This document shows positions 44,574-53,673 of a stretch of 64,000 bases of DNA, one piece after another (within the stretch, counting starts at the first letter, position 1; each line of letters opens with the position of its first letter). The DNA comes from Paraburkholderia sabiae (GTDB lineage Bacteria > Pseudomonadota > Gammaproteobacteria > Burkholderiales > Burkholderiaceae). The stretch spans positions 2,245,678 to 2,309,677 of the forward strand of contig NZ_CP125296.1 of assembly GCF_030412785.1 (NCBI RefSeq). Reading direction: 5' to 3'. The notes beneath the pieces are model-generated. The model worked only from the letters and a program-made list of their open reading frames with translations, did not search any database and was not told where the DNA came from. The position numbers were made by a program, and so were the translations under genes.

Positions 44574-45599
44574 TCAGAACGTATGCACGATGCCGAGCGT
44601 AATGCCGCGCGTATTGGCGCCCGGCGCGACCGTCACGCCTATATACGCGGTGCCGTTCAGCGTGAAGTGCGCCTGATTGCGGTTCTGGATGAAGCCGGCC
44701 GACGCGTACAGCGTCGTCACTTTCGAAAGATAGTGTTCGTAAGAAAGACCGATCTGCTGCGCATTGTTTCCCTGACCCGTTCGATCGTGCGCATAGCCGT
44801 ACAGCACGGCGACCTGATCCGCAGGGCCGAACAGATACGAACCCGATGCTTCGTAGACGTCGCGCTTCACGCTGTCGTCGGTCTGACGTTCCGTGTGATA
44901 CGCGAGAAAGAAGCGCGCCGCACCGACCTTCACGGATGCGCCCGCATTGAATATCTTCAGGATCGACGTGCCCGCCGCGTTCGCGGCCTGCTCGTAGCCT
45001 GCGGCCAGATGAAACGGACCGTTCACATAGCGGACAGCCGCGTTGTAGAACTGCAGGCCGTTGCTCGGCTTCGTCGTCGAATCGCGCATCGCGACCATGA
45101 ACTGCGCAGTCAGCCCGTAGACGGTCGGCGTGAAGTACGAGATCGCGTTGTTGACGCGCACCGTGAGGCTGTTGAAGTTGTTCATCGGCGACGCGATGCT
45201 CATCACCGCGAGCGGATCGAGTTCGGGGTTCATGAAGATGTATTGCGGCGTGTTCTGAAGCCCGAAACGCATTTCGCCGAAACCGCCCGACATGCCGACC
45301 CACGCCTGCCGGTTGAACGCAGCGGCGGAATTCGACGCCGCGCCAGTGATGCTCGAAAAGCCCTGCTCCAGTTGAAAATTCACATGCAGGCCGCCGCCGA
45401 TATCTTCGCTTCCCTTGAAGCCATACCGGCTTGCGAACAATCCGCCCGATACCGCGCGCGTCACCGCCGCCGTGCCCGGGTTCTGATATTCGAGTCCATT
45501 GTCGATCACGCCATACAGCGTGACGGACGATTGAGCGTGAGCAACGTCTACTGCGCATACGCACGCGACGCCGGATAGCAGAACAATGAGCTTCTTCAT
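44574..45599 (-). CDS. Gram-negative porin, 341 residues (paralogue of 56241 porin)
   Basis: The start at 45599 follows CGGAGAC; the frame upstream is non-coding leader. The signal (MKKLIVLLSGVACVCAVDVAHA) leads into QSSVTLYGVIDNGLEY, the porin_4 N terminus. Blocks such as GFKGSEDIGGGLHVNFQLEQGFS and the final residue Phe fit a 16-strand outer-membrane channel. It is the same length as, and close in sequence to, the porin at 56241; both have a 37-base element about 185 bases upstream of the start codon. It probably admits the aromatic acid used by the nearby operon. Confidence 0.92.
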   Translation of the reverse strand: MKKLIVLLSGVACVCAVDVAHAQSSVTLYGVIDNGLEYQNPGTAAVTRAVSGGLFASRYGFKGSEDIGGGLHVNFQLEQGFSSITGAASNSAAAFNRQAWVGMSGGFGEMRFGLQNTPQYIFMNPELDPLAVMSIASPMNNFNSLTVRVNNAISYFTPTVYGLTAQFMVAMRDSTTKPSNGLQFYNAAVRYVNGPFHLAAGYEQAANAAGTSILKIFNAGASVKVGAARFFLAYHTERQTDDSVKRDVYEASGSYLFGPADQVAVLYGYAHDRTGQGNNAQQIGLSYEHYLSKVTTLYASAGFIQNRNQAHFTLNGTAYIGVTVAPGANTRGITLGIVHTF

Positions 45600-45781
45600 T
45601 TTGTCTCCGTACAGCTTCTGGTTTTTAGATCCGGTCCGCACGCAGACGCAAAGGCCGATGCGTGTCGTCCGTTGATTCATTTCGTAGAGCTGATTTCGGC
45701 GCATGCGCCACGCGATGGCGGAGCCGCCTGGCGAGCTGCGGTTGCGCGCGTGAAGGCAAGAATAGGTTCGCTTCGGCTGCG

Positions 45782-45818
45782 CGTCCCTACACAAAAGTCA
45801 GATTCGCTGGGATTTTTT
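45782..45818 (-). promoter_or_regulatory. 37-base regulon element, copy 2
   Basis: CGTCCCTACACAAAA, then GTCAGATTCGCTGGGA and a run of seven T. It lies upstream of the minus-strand porin, in the same orientation to the gene as the other copies. Confidence 0.7.
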
Positions 45819-45858
45819 TCGATCGATGAATCGCTTTTGAACGACGGGCATCACGCCG

Positions 45859-45898
45859 CACAAAAGTGCCAGCGAATCTGATTTTTGTGTAAAGGCAG
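45859..45898 (+). promoter_or_regulatory. 37-base regulon element, copy 3 (inverted)
   Basis: CACAAAA (45859-45865), 17 bases, TTTTGTG (45883-45889), then TAAAGGCAG. The middle, GCCAGCGAATCTG, matches copy 2 on the other strand. It is about 70 bases upstream of the plus-strand outer-membrane gene and has the most complete palindromic arms. Confidence 0.7.
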
Positions 45899-45964
45899 AC
45901 GTCGACGCATCCAATAGGATTTCTTCACCGCGGGGTTGATAACAAATCCATTTCGGACGGAGAC

Positions 45965-46942
45965 ATGAAAAACATATCGGTAGCTTTGCGCGCCTCGCTT
46001 GCTGGCGCGGCGATCTTCTGTTGCCTGAGCAAACCCGGCTACGCGGAGGTCTACACCGCGCCCGCGGCCTCGCCGCCATCGCCAGCACAGCAGACGACAC
46101 CGTCGAATGCCGTCGCGCCGCTCACCGCACCCAGTCTGAAATCAGGCGAAGAACCCGGCGAGCCGCCCGTGTCGTGGAACGATACGTATATCGGCTACCG
46201 CTACGGCAACGACTTCCACTATCCGGGCATGCATGACAAGGTCGTGCAGAACATCGGCTACCTCACGACCACAGGCGGCTTCCGCTTCGGCAGTTATGCG
46301 TTCAATGTCGATTACCTCGTCTCCAACGCGGCGAACCCGGAAGCAGGCGGCCCGTCGACGGGAGGAGCACAGGAGGTGTACAGCGTCGGCCGCGTCGAGT
46401 TGAGCGCCGGCAAGATCCTCGGGCGGCCGGTCGGCTTCGGCATCGTTCGCGATGTGGGTTTCACGAGCGGCTTCGAGTTCGGCTCGAAGAACGACGCCTA
46501 TGCGGAGCGCGCGCGGATGCTCGTATTCGGTCCGACGATCGAATTCGCACTGCCGCGAGGATTCCTGAATCTGACCGCGGGCCTTCGAACGGAAAGCAAC
46601 CATAACGGCATTACAGGCGTCGACGTGCATTTCAACACCGCGTGGCATATCGAAAGCTCGTGGCTCTTTCCGTTCCGTGCCGGTCCGGTGCCGCTCATTT
46701 TCCGTGGATTCGCGAGCGTGACGGGGCCAAAGGGCAAAGACGGTTTCGGCGTCGAGACGCAAACGGAATTCCTCACGCGCGTTTCGCTGCTCGCCGATCT
46801 CGGTTCATTCGCGGGACATCCTCGCGCCGTGTATGCGGGCGTCGGCTACGAGTATTGGCATCACATGTATGGCTCACCGACCAGCGAAACAGTCGGCACG
46901 ATCACTTCCGCGCCGATGCTCATGGCCGAAATCCATTTCTGA
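45965..46942 (+). CDS. Outer-membrane beta-barrel protein (Tsx-like / outer envelope channel)
   Basis: A 325-residue protein with a Sec signal (MKNISVALRASLAGAAIFCCLSKPGYA), a Pro/Ala-rich linker to about residue 60 and alternating amphipathic strands ending in Phe (SAPMLMAEIHF), the outer-membrane assembly signal. WNDTYIGYRYGNDFHYPGM at the barrel start resembles nucleoside-channel Tsx-like outer-envelope proteins. GGACGGAG precedes the ATG. Copy 3 of the 37-base element is its likely promoter, so it may serve uptake of the same substrate as the porins. Confidence 0.75.
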   Translation: MKNISVALRASLAGAAIFCCLSKPGYAEVYTAPAASPPSPAQQTTPSNAVAPLTAPSLKSGEEPGEPPVSWNDTYIGYRYGNDFHYPGMHDKVVQNIGYLTTTGGFRFGSYAFNVDYLVSNAANPEAGGPSTGGAQEVYSVGRVELSAGKILGRPVGFGIVRDVGFTSGFEFGSKNDAYAERARMLVFGPTIEFALPRGFLNLTAGLRTESNHNGITGVDVHFNTAWHIESSWLFPFRAGPVPLIFRGFASVTGPKGKDGFGVETQTEFLTRVSLLADLGSFAGHPRAVYAGVGYEYWHHMYGSPTSETVGTITSAPMLMAEIHF

Positions 46943-47231
46943 TTTCACACCGTTGCAGACACGACGAAAGGCGGCCAGCAAGATGGGTCGCCATTCGTCG
47001 TTTGAGCGTTCGGCGCGCCGCAGAATAGTCCTCGAAACAAGGGGCGGATGTCTCCGCTCCCGCATCAATCGTCTGACCATTCGAAGCGCGGCAAACGCCG
47101 CGCTTTGTCCATCCGGGGTCATAAGAAGAACTGGGCGCGATATGGCGAATTTCGATCCCATGCGCCACTCAATTTCTCCCGCATTCCGCCGATAAACCTT
47201 GCAGAGCCCGAACTATCCCACCCGGAACACA

Positions 47232-48767
47232 ATGAGACTTTCTACCCGACTGATTGTCCTGGTCACCACCGCGCTATTGGGGATAGCGTGCGTCGTCGCC
47301 CTGTCGCTGCACGAACTCAACGATGCGCTGATCGCGAACCGTCAGGCCGAAGCCGTCAATCTGCTCACCAAGGCCGAGCACATGGTGCAGTCGTACCGCG
47401 AGCTGGAAGCGAGCGGCAAGATGACACGCGACGAAGCCCAGGCCGCCGCGAAACGCACGCTGGACGCGCTCAACGCCGACAAGAAGAGCTACTACTGGGT
47501 GATGAACCCGAACGGCCTGATGCTCGTGCATCCCGTTGCCGAACTCGTCGGCAGGCGCATGGTCGGCAAAGGCGCATTGCCGGGCGAAACAGACCTGGAC
47601 GCCTACGCGCGCGGTTTGTCGGCGAATCACTATGCGCTCGTCGACGTACTGATCCAGCGCTCGCCGAACGGCCCGTACGAAGCGAAATTGCAGGGTATCG
47701 TCGCGGTTCCCGAGTGGAACTGGTGGATCGGGACGGGCTTCTTCTACGACAACATCGAGGCCGCGTTCTGGCGCGCCGCCACGCGCCTGATCGCGATTTC
47801 GGCGGCGATTCTCGTTGCCGTGTGCCTGATGGCCTGGTACATGACGAAGAGCATTCGCAAGACGCTCGGCGGCGAGCCGGCGGACGCAGCGGCCTTCGCC
47901 GCGCAGATCGCGTCGGGCAATCTCGCGGCCGACATCAAGCTCGCCACGACGGACCGGCATAGCCTGATGTACGCGCTGCACGAGATGAAGCTGAAGCTCC
48001 GCGAACTCGTGCACGACATCCAGCAGACCAGCGAATCCATCGCGACCGGCTCGAGCGAAATCTCGCAAGGCAACACGGACCTGTCGCAACGCACCGAGGA
48101 ACAGGCGGCATCGCTGCAGGAAACGGCCGCCAGCATGGAGCAACTGACGACGACCGTGCAGCACAACGCCGACAATGCGCGTCAGGCGAGCCAGCTTGCA
48201 TTGCAGGCGTCGGCGGCGAGCAGGAGCGGCGGCGACGCCGTCGATCAGGTCGTCGGCACGATGCAGGGCATCGTCGAGCAGTCGCACAAGATCGGCGACA
48301 TCATCGGCGTGATCGAAGGCATTGCATTCCAGACGAACATTCTCGCGTTGAACGCAGCCGTGGAAGCGGCGCGTGCAGGCGAAGAAGGCCGCGGCTTCGC
48401 CGTCGTCGCGAGCGAAGTGCGCTCGCTCGCGCAACGCAGCGCGTCCGCTGCCAAGGACATCAAGGGGCTGATCGAAACGTCGGTTGCGCGCGTCGATCAA
48501 GGCACGAGTCAGGTCGCCGACGCGGGCGAACGGATGCGCGAGATCCTGCAATCGATCGCGCGCGTGAGCGACATCATGGGCGAAATCGCGGCGGCATCGA
48601 CGGAACAAAGCACGGGCATCGAGCAGGTGAACCGCGCCGTCTCGCAGATGGACGAAGTGACCCAGCAGAACGCGGCGCTTGTCGAACAGGCCGCCGCTGC
48701 GGCAGGTTCACTCGACGATCAGGCCGCGCGTCTGCGTGCTTCCGTTTCGCAGTTCAGACTGAGCTGA
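47232..48767 (+). CDS. Methyl-accepting chemotaxis protein (single-Cache sensor)
   Basis: A 511-residue chemoreceptor. Helix 1 is at about 5-28; the periplasmic sCache_2-type sensor covers about 30-175 ([39 protein letters not shown]); helix 2 is near 185-205, followed by a HAMP segment. The signalling hairpin includes [39 protein letters not shown]. The sensor type usually detects small carboxylates. No CheR pentapeptide at the C terminus. It may steer the cell to a solute used by nearby operons, but that is inference. The 289 bases upstream hold no gene and no regulon element. Confidence 0.92.
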   Translation: MRLSTRLIVLVTTALLGIACVVALSLHELNDALIANRQAEAVNLLTKAEHMVQSYRELEASGKMTRDEAQAAAKRTLDALNADKKSYYWVMNPNGLMLVHPVAELVGRRMVGKGALPGETDLDAYARGLSANHYALVDVLIQRSPNGPYEAKLQGIVAVPEWNWWIGTGFFYDNIEAAFWRAATRLIAISAAILVAVCLMAWYMTKSIRKTLGGEPADAAAFAAQIASGNLAADIKLATTDRHSLMYALHEMKLKLRELVHDIQQTSESIATGSSEISQGNTDLSQRTEEQAASLQETAASMEQLTTTVQHNADNARQASQLALQASAASRSGGDAVDQVVGTMQGIVEQSHKIGDIIGVIEGIAFQTNILALNAAVEAARAGEEGRGFAVVASEVRSLAQRSASAAKDIKGLIETSVARVDQGTSQVADAGERMREILQSIARVSDIMGEIAAASTEQSTGIEQVNRAVSQMDEVTQQNAALVEQAAAAAGSLDDQAARLRASVSQFRLS

Positions 48768-48790
48768 TCGTTCGATTTCCGCTGAACGTG

Positions 48791-48828
48791 AAAAGGGCGC
48801 TGTGTCCAGACGCAGCGCCCTTTTTCTT
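48791..48828 (+). terminator. Strong Rho-independent terminator of the chemoreceptor gene
   Basis: AAAAGGGCGCTG (48791-48802) pairs with CAGCGCCCTTTT (48813-48824); a 10-base loop and a T-rich tail follow. Because the stem begins with an A-run, it can also terminate the minus-strand operon arriving from the right. Confidence 0.88.
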
Positions 48829-48851
48829 TCCATCTCAAGCGTAAAGCGGCA

Positions 48852-50765
48852 TCAGGGATTGGGTATGTACATCGGCATCGCTTCTTCCCACAGCGTATCC
48901 GTGATGGCGTGCTGATCGGTACCGTCGGCGTTCATCACCCAGTTCTGACCGTCGGGCTGGAAGCTGTTGTCGTACAGCGCGAGTTCGTCGCGGAAACCAT
49001 ACGTGCCCGAGCTATACGCGATGCGGCCGTCCCACGTCCACACGGCATGCCCCTGATTCGAGCCGTCGTCGGTCAGACGGCTCAGGCCCGTGCCGTCCGG
49101 CTTGATCGTGAACACGTCATAGTTGAATTTGTTCGGATCGCCCGGGTTGATCTGCTTGCGCGTGAAGACGATCTTCGTGCCATCCGGCGACCAGCCCGGC
49201 AGATTGTCCGTTTCCGTGGTCAGGACCGTCGTGGTGTGCGTATCGAGATCGAGAATGCGCAGTCCCTGCACCTTCTGGCTCCACACGCGATACACGATCT
49301 TCTTCCCATCCGGCGAATAGCTCGGAAAACCCGCATTGATCGAACCATCCGTGAGAAATTCCGGATGGCCGTCCATGCTGCCGTCCGACTTGATCCGCGC
49401 GATACGGCCCGGACCAGCGCCGCGCGTGAAGAACCAGTCGCCCACGCCGAACGCGACCCATTGCCGGTCCGGCGACCACGTCGGCTGAAACGCGCCCGCG
49501 AGCCCCTTCTTCACCATGTCGGGATCGAGTCCGCTCGTCGACGGATCGTAGATGCGCGTGTAGCCGGAGAAGTCGGGGTTGATGATCGCGATCGACGAAT
49601 TGATCGCCTTTTCCGTGTACACCAGCTTCTTGCGATCCGCCGAGAGTTGCGGGAACACATCGATGTACCGGTAATTCCACGCGCGATCGAAACTGTAGAG
49701 CGGCGCGCCGTTCGCGCGGGCCGGGCGGAACGTCACTTTCTCGTAGATCATCTTGCTGCCGTCCGCCGAATAGCGCGGCGAGCGTATGCCCGTATTGGCC
49801 GTCGAACGGAACGTGCCTGCCGTCGTATAGATGCCTTCCGTGTCGCCGCCCTTGACGTGATACGCGATGTTCGTCGCGTTCAGATATTGCGGGAACACCT
49901 TGAAACCGGGCGTCGACGTCAGAGCCGAACGCGCGAGGCTCGCGACGTCCACGGAAACCAGTTGCGAGCTGACGGAGTTGATTCCTTCGGGACGGTGCAC
50001 GCCCCACGTCGACTCGACGGGCGTTTCGTAGAAGACGACGTGCTTGCCATCCGGCGACCACGACGGCGAGCCTTCGTCGAAACCAGCATTGCTCGCGATC
50101 TTCTTCCACCCCGAACCATCGGGCCGGATCAGATAGATGCTGCTTTCCTGCGTACGCTCCCAGCCGACGGGCAGATTATGGCCGCGCCAGTCCGAACCGA
50201 TATCGGACGACAGCGCGAGCCACTTGCCATCCGGCGACCACGACGGCCGGAAGTAGCTATGCGGTTTGCTCGCGTCGAACGGGATCGCGCCCGTGACGTT
50301 CTTCAGCGCGCCCGTCGCGATGTTCAGCGTCCACACGTTGGTCGTGCCGAAGCCGGCGTCGCCCTTGCGCGACGACACGAAGGCAATGACGTTCGGATCG
50401 GTGGGCGAAATGACAGCGGCATCGTCGACGGCAATGTGATCCGTGAGCCGCTGCAGCCCCGAGCCGTCGATCTTCACGCGATACAGGTTCGACTCGCCGA
50501 GTCCGTCGCGTTCCGACGTGAACACGACCCACTGGCCGTCCTTTGAAAACGACGCGTGATAGTCGAAGCCATCGGATGCAATCAGGCGATGCTCGCCCGT
50601 ACCGTCCGCATTCGCGACATACAACTCGGACGTCACGGGTCCAATGCGATTGAGCAGCAGATCCCCGTTCTGCGCTGCAGCCGCTGCGGCTGGAATCACG
50701 ATGCAGATTGCGATTGCAGCACTGCCTGCCAGCCGCCTGTTCTTTAAACGCCAGGTCGAATACAC
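48852..50765 (-). CDS. TolB-like beta-propeller exported protein, last gene of the aromatic operon
   Basis: The frame stays open for 1.3 kb upstream, antisense to other genes. GGAG ten bases before a GTG at 50765 gives a 637-residue protein beginning with a signal-like helix (LAGSAAIAICIVIPAAAAAAQNG). The body repeats PD40/TolB blades: FSKDGQWVVFTSERDG, WSPDGKWLALSSDIG, WSPDGKHVVFYE, YSPDGKKIVYRVWS, WSPDGTKIVFTRKQ. Probably periplasmic. It lies 44 bases after the decarboxylase-like gene; a propeller at the end of a meta-cleavage operon is unusual and its role is unknown. Confidence 0.8.
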   Translation of the reverse strand: MYSTWRLKNRRLAGSAAIAICIVIPAAAAAAQNGDLLLNRIGPVTSELYVANADGTGEHRLIASDGFDYHASFSKDGQWVVFTSERDGLGESNLYRVKIDGSGLQRLTDHIAVDDAAVISPTDPNVIAFVSSRKGDAGFGTTNVWTLNIATGALKNVTGAIPFDASKPHSYFRPSWSPDGKWLALSSDIGSDWRGHNLPVGWERTQESSIYLIRPDGSGWKKIASNAGFDEGSPSWSPDGKHVVFYETPVESTWGVHRPEGINSVSSQLVSVDVASLARSALTSTPGFKVFPQYLNATNIAYHVKGGDTEGIYTTAGTFRSTANTGIRSPRYSADGSKMIYEKVTFRPARANGAPLYSFDRAWNYRYIDVFPQLSADRKKLVYTEKAINSSIAIINPDFSGYTRIYDPSTSGLDPDMVKKGLAGAFQPTWSPDRQWVAFGVGDWFFTRGAGPGRIARIKSDGSMDGHPEFLTDGSINAGFPSYSPDGKKIVYRVWSQKVQGLRILDLDTHTTTVLTTETDNLPGWSPDGTKIVFTRKQINPGDPNKFNYDVFTIKPDGTGLSRLTDDGSNQGHAVWTWDGRIAYSSGTYGFRDELALYDNSFQPDGQNWVMNADGTDQHAITDTLWEEAMPMYIPNP

Positions 50766-50809
50766 AGCGAAATGTCTCCAGTTGATTGTGTTTTTAAAGA
50801 GCGGTCGCC

Positions 50810-51706
50810 TTAGCCCAGGCTGCCCGTCACGTCGTCGAACAGTTCGTCGACGCTCAGCCGGTGCGGAATGATCTTCTGATCGAGCGCCCAGTCGATCGCC
50901 AGCTGAATGCCCTTGCGGTTCGCTTCGAGTCCGATGGGCGGAAACACGGCAGGCACGCCGCCTTCCGTCAGCGCGCGGCTTTCGACGATCATCCGGTACA
51001 GCTCGCGCACGATCTCGGGATGTTTCTTCGGCAGATCTTCGTGCACGACGAACATGTGATTGATGGGCACCACCCCTTCGCGCGCGAACCAGTCTTTCGC
51101 GGCGGCCTTCGCATCGGGCACGAGCGTGCGCACGCGTTCGTCCTTCGGCATGTCTTCGCCGAGCAGCGCCGCGCTCAGTTCGCCGTCGAGCATCATCTGC
51201 GGAATCGACGATCCTGCTGGCAGGCGCACGCAGTTGTTCGGATCGCGATACTCGGCGAGATGCCCGTCGCCGAGCGTCATCCACGTGACCTTGTCGAGAT
51301 CGACGCCGTATTCGTGGCGCAGAATGCCGCGAATCCAGAGCGCCGTCGTCTGCGTGTAGGTGCACACGCCGACCGGCTTGCCTTCGATATCTTTCGGATC
51401 GAGATGACCGAAGTCGATGTTGAAGCCCGCGCAGTGATGCTGGAAGCGGCCCGAGATCGGTGTCGGCAACAGCACGTAGGGCTTGCCGTACGCCTTCGCC
51501 TGCAGGAACGTGACGATCGCCAGTTCGCCCGCGTCGAATTTGCTCTCGCGCACCATCGCCTTGAAGCCGTTGTGCGCGGGCGTGGGTCCGCAAAAGTCGA
51601 GATCGACGATATCCGAGGCGACGCGCCCTTCCTTCAGCGCTTTCGTCACGGGATACGTCGCCAGGTTGGTGCGCAGCGTCGGCACTTCGGTGAGCGTCGT
51701 TGTCAT
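50810..51706 (-). CDS. 4,5-dihydroxyphthalate-decarboxylase-like protein (second copy)
   Basis: A 298-residue protein of the Pht5-like family, with a periplasmic-binding-protein type 2 fold (GFKAMVRESKFDAGELAIVTFLQAKAYGKPYVLLP; DIEGKPVGVCTYTQTTALWIRGILRHEYGVDL; LPAGSSIPQMMLDGELSAALLGE). No signal peptide, so a cytoplasmic enzyme is more likely than a binding protein. Known members remove a carboxyl group from 4,5-dihydroxyphthalate to give protocatechuate. It lies three bases after the aldolase gene. A second member of the family heads the same operon. Confidence 0.83.
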   Translation of the reverse strand: MTTTLTEVPTLRTNLATYPVTKALKEGRVASDIVDLDFCGPTPAHNGFKAMVRESKFDAGELAIVTFLQAKAYGKPYVLLPTPISGRFQHHCAGFNIDFGHLDPKDIEGKPVGVCTYTQTTALWIRGILRHEYGVDLDKVTWMTLGDGHLAEYRDPNNCVRLPAGSSIPQMMLDGELSAALLGEDMPKDERVRTLVPDAKAAAKDWFAREGVVPINHMFVVHEDLPKKHPEIVRELYRMIVESRALTEGGVPAVFPPIGLEANRKGIQLAIDWALDQKIIPHRLSVDELFDDVTGSLG

Positions 51707-51709
51707 GGT

Positions 51710-52567
51710 TCAGTACCCCGCCATTTCGCGCGCCGCGCCGACGACGCCATAGCTCTTCACGGGCGCCGACATCAGGAAGCGATAACCTTCTTCGAGCAAC
51801 CGCTTGTGATTCTTTGCGTTGACATGCGGATTGCCGACCACGACGTTGTGCTTGCGACAGGTCTCGACGATCTGCCGCATCGCGTCGGCCACGACGGGAT
51901 GTTCGTAATCGCGCGGATAGCCGAGTTGCTGGCTGAGATCGCCTTCGCCGATCAGAATGAAGCCGATGCCTGGCACGTTCGAAAGAATATCGTCGAGGTT
52001 CTCGATCGCTTCCGTGCTCTCGCACATCAGGCCGACGAGAATTTCGCCGTGCGGCGCGAGCGGCCACACGTCGGCTTTCCTGTAGTACTCATCGGTGCTC
52101 AAGCCCCAGTAGCGCGCAGCATTCGCGGGACCATCGCCGCGCACGCCTTTCGGCTCGTACAACGGCGCGTGTTTAGGGCGTGCATAGCGGCACGATGCGA
52201 CCGCGTTATACGCCTGCTCGACGGTCGAGATATGCGGCCACACCACGCCATACACGCCGCGATCGAGCACCTGCTTCGCGAACGCCTGATTCATTTCCGC
52301 GCCATTCGCGGGAATGCGGGCGATCGGCGTCACGCGCGCCGCCACCGAAGCGGACTCCGCGATCGCCTTGCGGTTGAGCATGTACTGCAACGCATCGCCG
52401 AGCGCCGACACGTCGTACGGGTTGTGCTCCATCTCGAAGACGATGCCGTCGTATGGCGCGTCGCTCATCTCGATGGCCGACTGCTTGTCCAGCTTGGAGA
52501 ACGCGGCAAACGTGGGCTTGCCGGATTCGAAAGCGCGAATGATGCTGTTCAGGCGCGTGTCGCTCAT
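51710..52567 (-). CDS. HpcH/HpaI family aldolase
   Basis: A 285-residue class II aldolase. Metal and substrate residues fit the family: FEMEHNPYD near residue 45, GLMCESTEAIENL with the metal Glu near 180, and GEGDLSQQLG with the metal Asp near 208. Family enzymes split 4-hydroxy-2-oxo acids such as 4-hydroxy-2-oxoheptanedioate to pyruvate and an aldehyde or keto acid. Downstream of a LigB-type ring-cleavage gene it should do the last carbon-carbon cleavage of the pathway. It is longer than HpaI (about 260). Confidence 0.87.
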   Translation of the reverse strand: MSDTRLNSIIRAFESGKPTFAAFSKLDKQSAIEMSDAPYDGIVFEMEHNPYDVSALGDALQYMLNRKAIAESASVAARVTPIARIPANGAEMNQAFAKQVLDRGVYGVVWPHISTVEQAYNAVASCRYARPKHAPLYEPKGVRGDGPANAARYWGLSTDEYYRKADVWPLAPHGEILVGLMCESTEAIENLDDILSNVPGIGFILIGEGDLSQQLGYPRDYEHPVVADAMRQIVETCRKHNVVVGNPHVNAKNHKRLLEEGYRFLMSAPVKSYGVVGAAREMAGY

Positions 52568-52607
52568 GATCGTTGCTCTCTCGTGAATGAAATCGCGGCG
52601 GCGAAAA

Positions 52608-53594
52608 TCAGTCGGCGGCTTGCCAGTACATGAAGCCCATGCCTTCGCCCGTGCCTGCCGGCGTGCGCCAGCACGGCACGTAATCGACCAGCGTCATCTC
52701 GGCGCCCGTTTCCTGCACGGCCTTCATCACACTCACGTAGAGCTTGATCTCCGACGTGCCCGACTGATACGAGCGGTCATCCACGGCAGCGAGACCGTCG
52801 TAGTCGTACTCGCCCAGCATCTTCATGATGCGATGATCGAACTCCTCGTCGTTGACGAAGTGCGACAGGCCGCCCGACGCGAAGATGCCCACGCGCACGT
52901 CCTCGGGCCACGCGGTGATCGCATCGCGCAGCACGCGGCCGAACTCGATGCAGCGCGACATCGACGGCTGCGTCGGCGGATAGAAGCAGTTCATGATGAC
53001 GGGCACATGCGGCGGCGGATCGTCGCTCATGATCTGGTGATAGACGAAGCTGTACGCATGCGGCACGACGGGATACTCGGGCAGCGGCTTCATCCACACG
53101 TTGTCGGGCCACGCGAACAGATCCGTCAGATCGAAGCCTTCGTTCTGAAAATGCTGGATCAGATACGTCGCGAGCTGCGGATGACACTTGTGCGTGACAT
53201 GGCGGTCGGGCGCATAAACGGGACGCTGCGGCGGACCGTTGTGCACGTCCTCCCCGCTGTAAATGGCGATCGACGGCGAGAAGTCGGTGAAGATTTCCTT
53301 CTGGTCCTTGCCCAGAATGATTGCGACATCGATGTTCGCGTCGCGATACGCAGCCGCCATTTTGTCGAGCGCGGCGCGGCAGCGCGCGGCACGCGCGGTG
53401 CGCTCTTCCAGCGTCAGGTATTTCTCGAACGCTGCTTCGCGATGCGCTTCCAGTTCGGGATACGTCCACGTCCGATTGCGATACCACAGTTCCGGATTGT
53501 TGCGGTCGCGCTCGCCGTTCTTGAGCCAGTCTTCCGGTGCCTGGCCGAGCATGCCGCTATGCGGCACTGCCATCCCGAATACGATCTTCGCCAT
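52608..53594 (-). CDS. LigB-type class III extradiol ring-cleavage dioxygenase
   Basis: A 328-residue protein with the LigB fold. AVPHSGML supplies the first iron His near residue 11, ILGKDQKEIF the nearby acidic/Asp segment, and FASGGLSHF the catalytic His near 250. These non-haem iron enzymes cleave catecholic rings such as protocatechuate, gallate or related dihydroxy-acids at the meta position. No separate LigA-like small-subunit gene is next to it. Together with the decarboxylase-like and aldolase genes it suggests ring opening and cleavage to central intermediates; the exact ring is unknown. Confidence 0.85.
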   Translation of the reverse strand: MAKIVFGMAVPHSGMLGQAPEDWLKNGERDRNNPELWYRNRTWTYPELEAHREAAFEKYLTLEERTARAARCRAALDKMAAAYRDANIDVAIILGKDQKEIFTDFSPSIAIYSGEDVHNGPPQRPVYAPDRHVTHKCHPQLATYLIQHFQNEGFDLTDLFAWPDNVWMKPLPEYPVVPHAYSFVYHQIMSDDPPPHVPVIMNCFYPPTQPSMSRCIEFGRVLRDAITAWPEDVRVGIFASGGLSHFVNDEEFDHRIMKMLGEYDYDGLAAVDDRSYQSGTSEIKLYVSVMKAVQETGAEMTLVDYVPCWRTPAGTGEGMGFMYWQAAD

Positions 53595-53673
53595 GTAGTG
53601 TTTCTCAGTGAATTAACGTGTTTCGCAAGGCCGGATGCGCCGGCCATGGTGTGGTGTCCAGCGATGTGCGGGC

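Larger units (their letters stand above)
45600..45964. other. 365-base divergent region with two facing regulon elements
   Basis: No gene. It holds copy 2 at 45782-45818 for the minus-strand porin and copy 3, inverted, at 45859-45898 for the plus-strand outer-membrane protein. The porin side leaves about 180 bases of leader with no other signal I can identify. Confidence 0.65.

Noticed and set aside
48852..52067. A 1071-residue minus-strand open frame ending with the TolB-like protein
   Set aside because: The first 430 codons are Arg-rich shadow sequence overlapping two same-strand genes in another frame; the GTG at 50765 with GGAG gives a sensible signal peptide.
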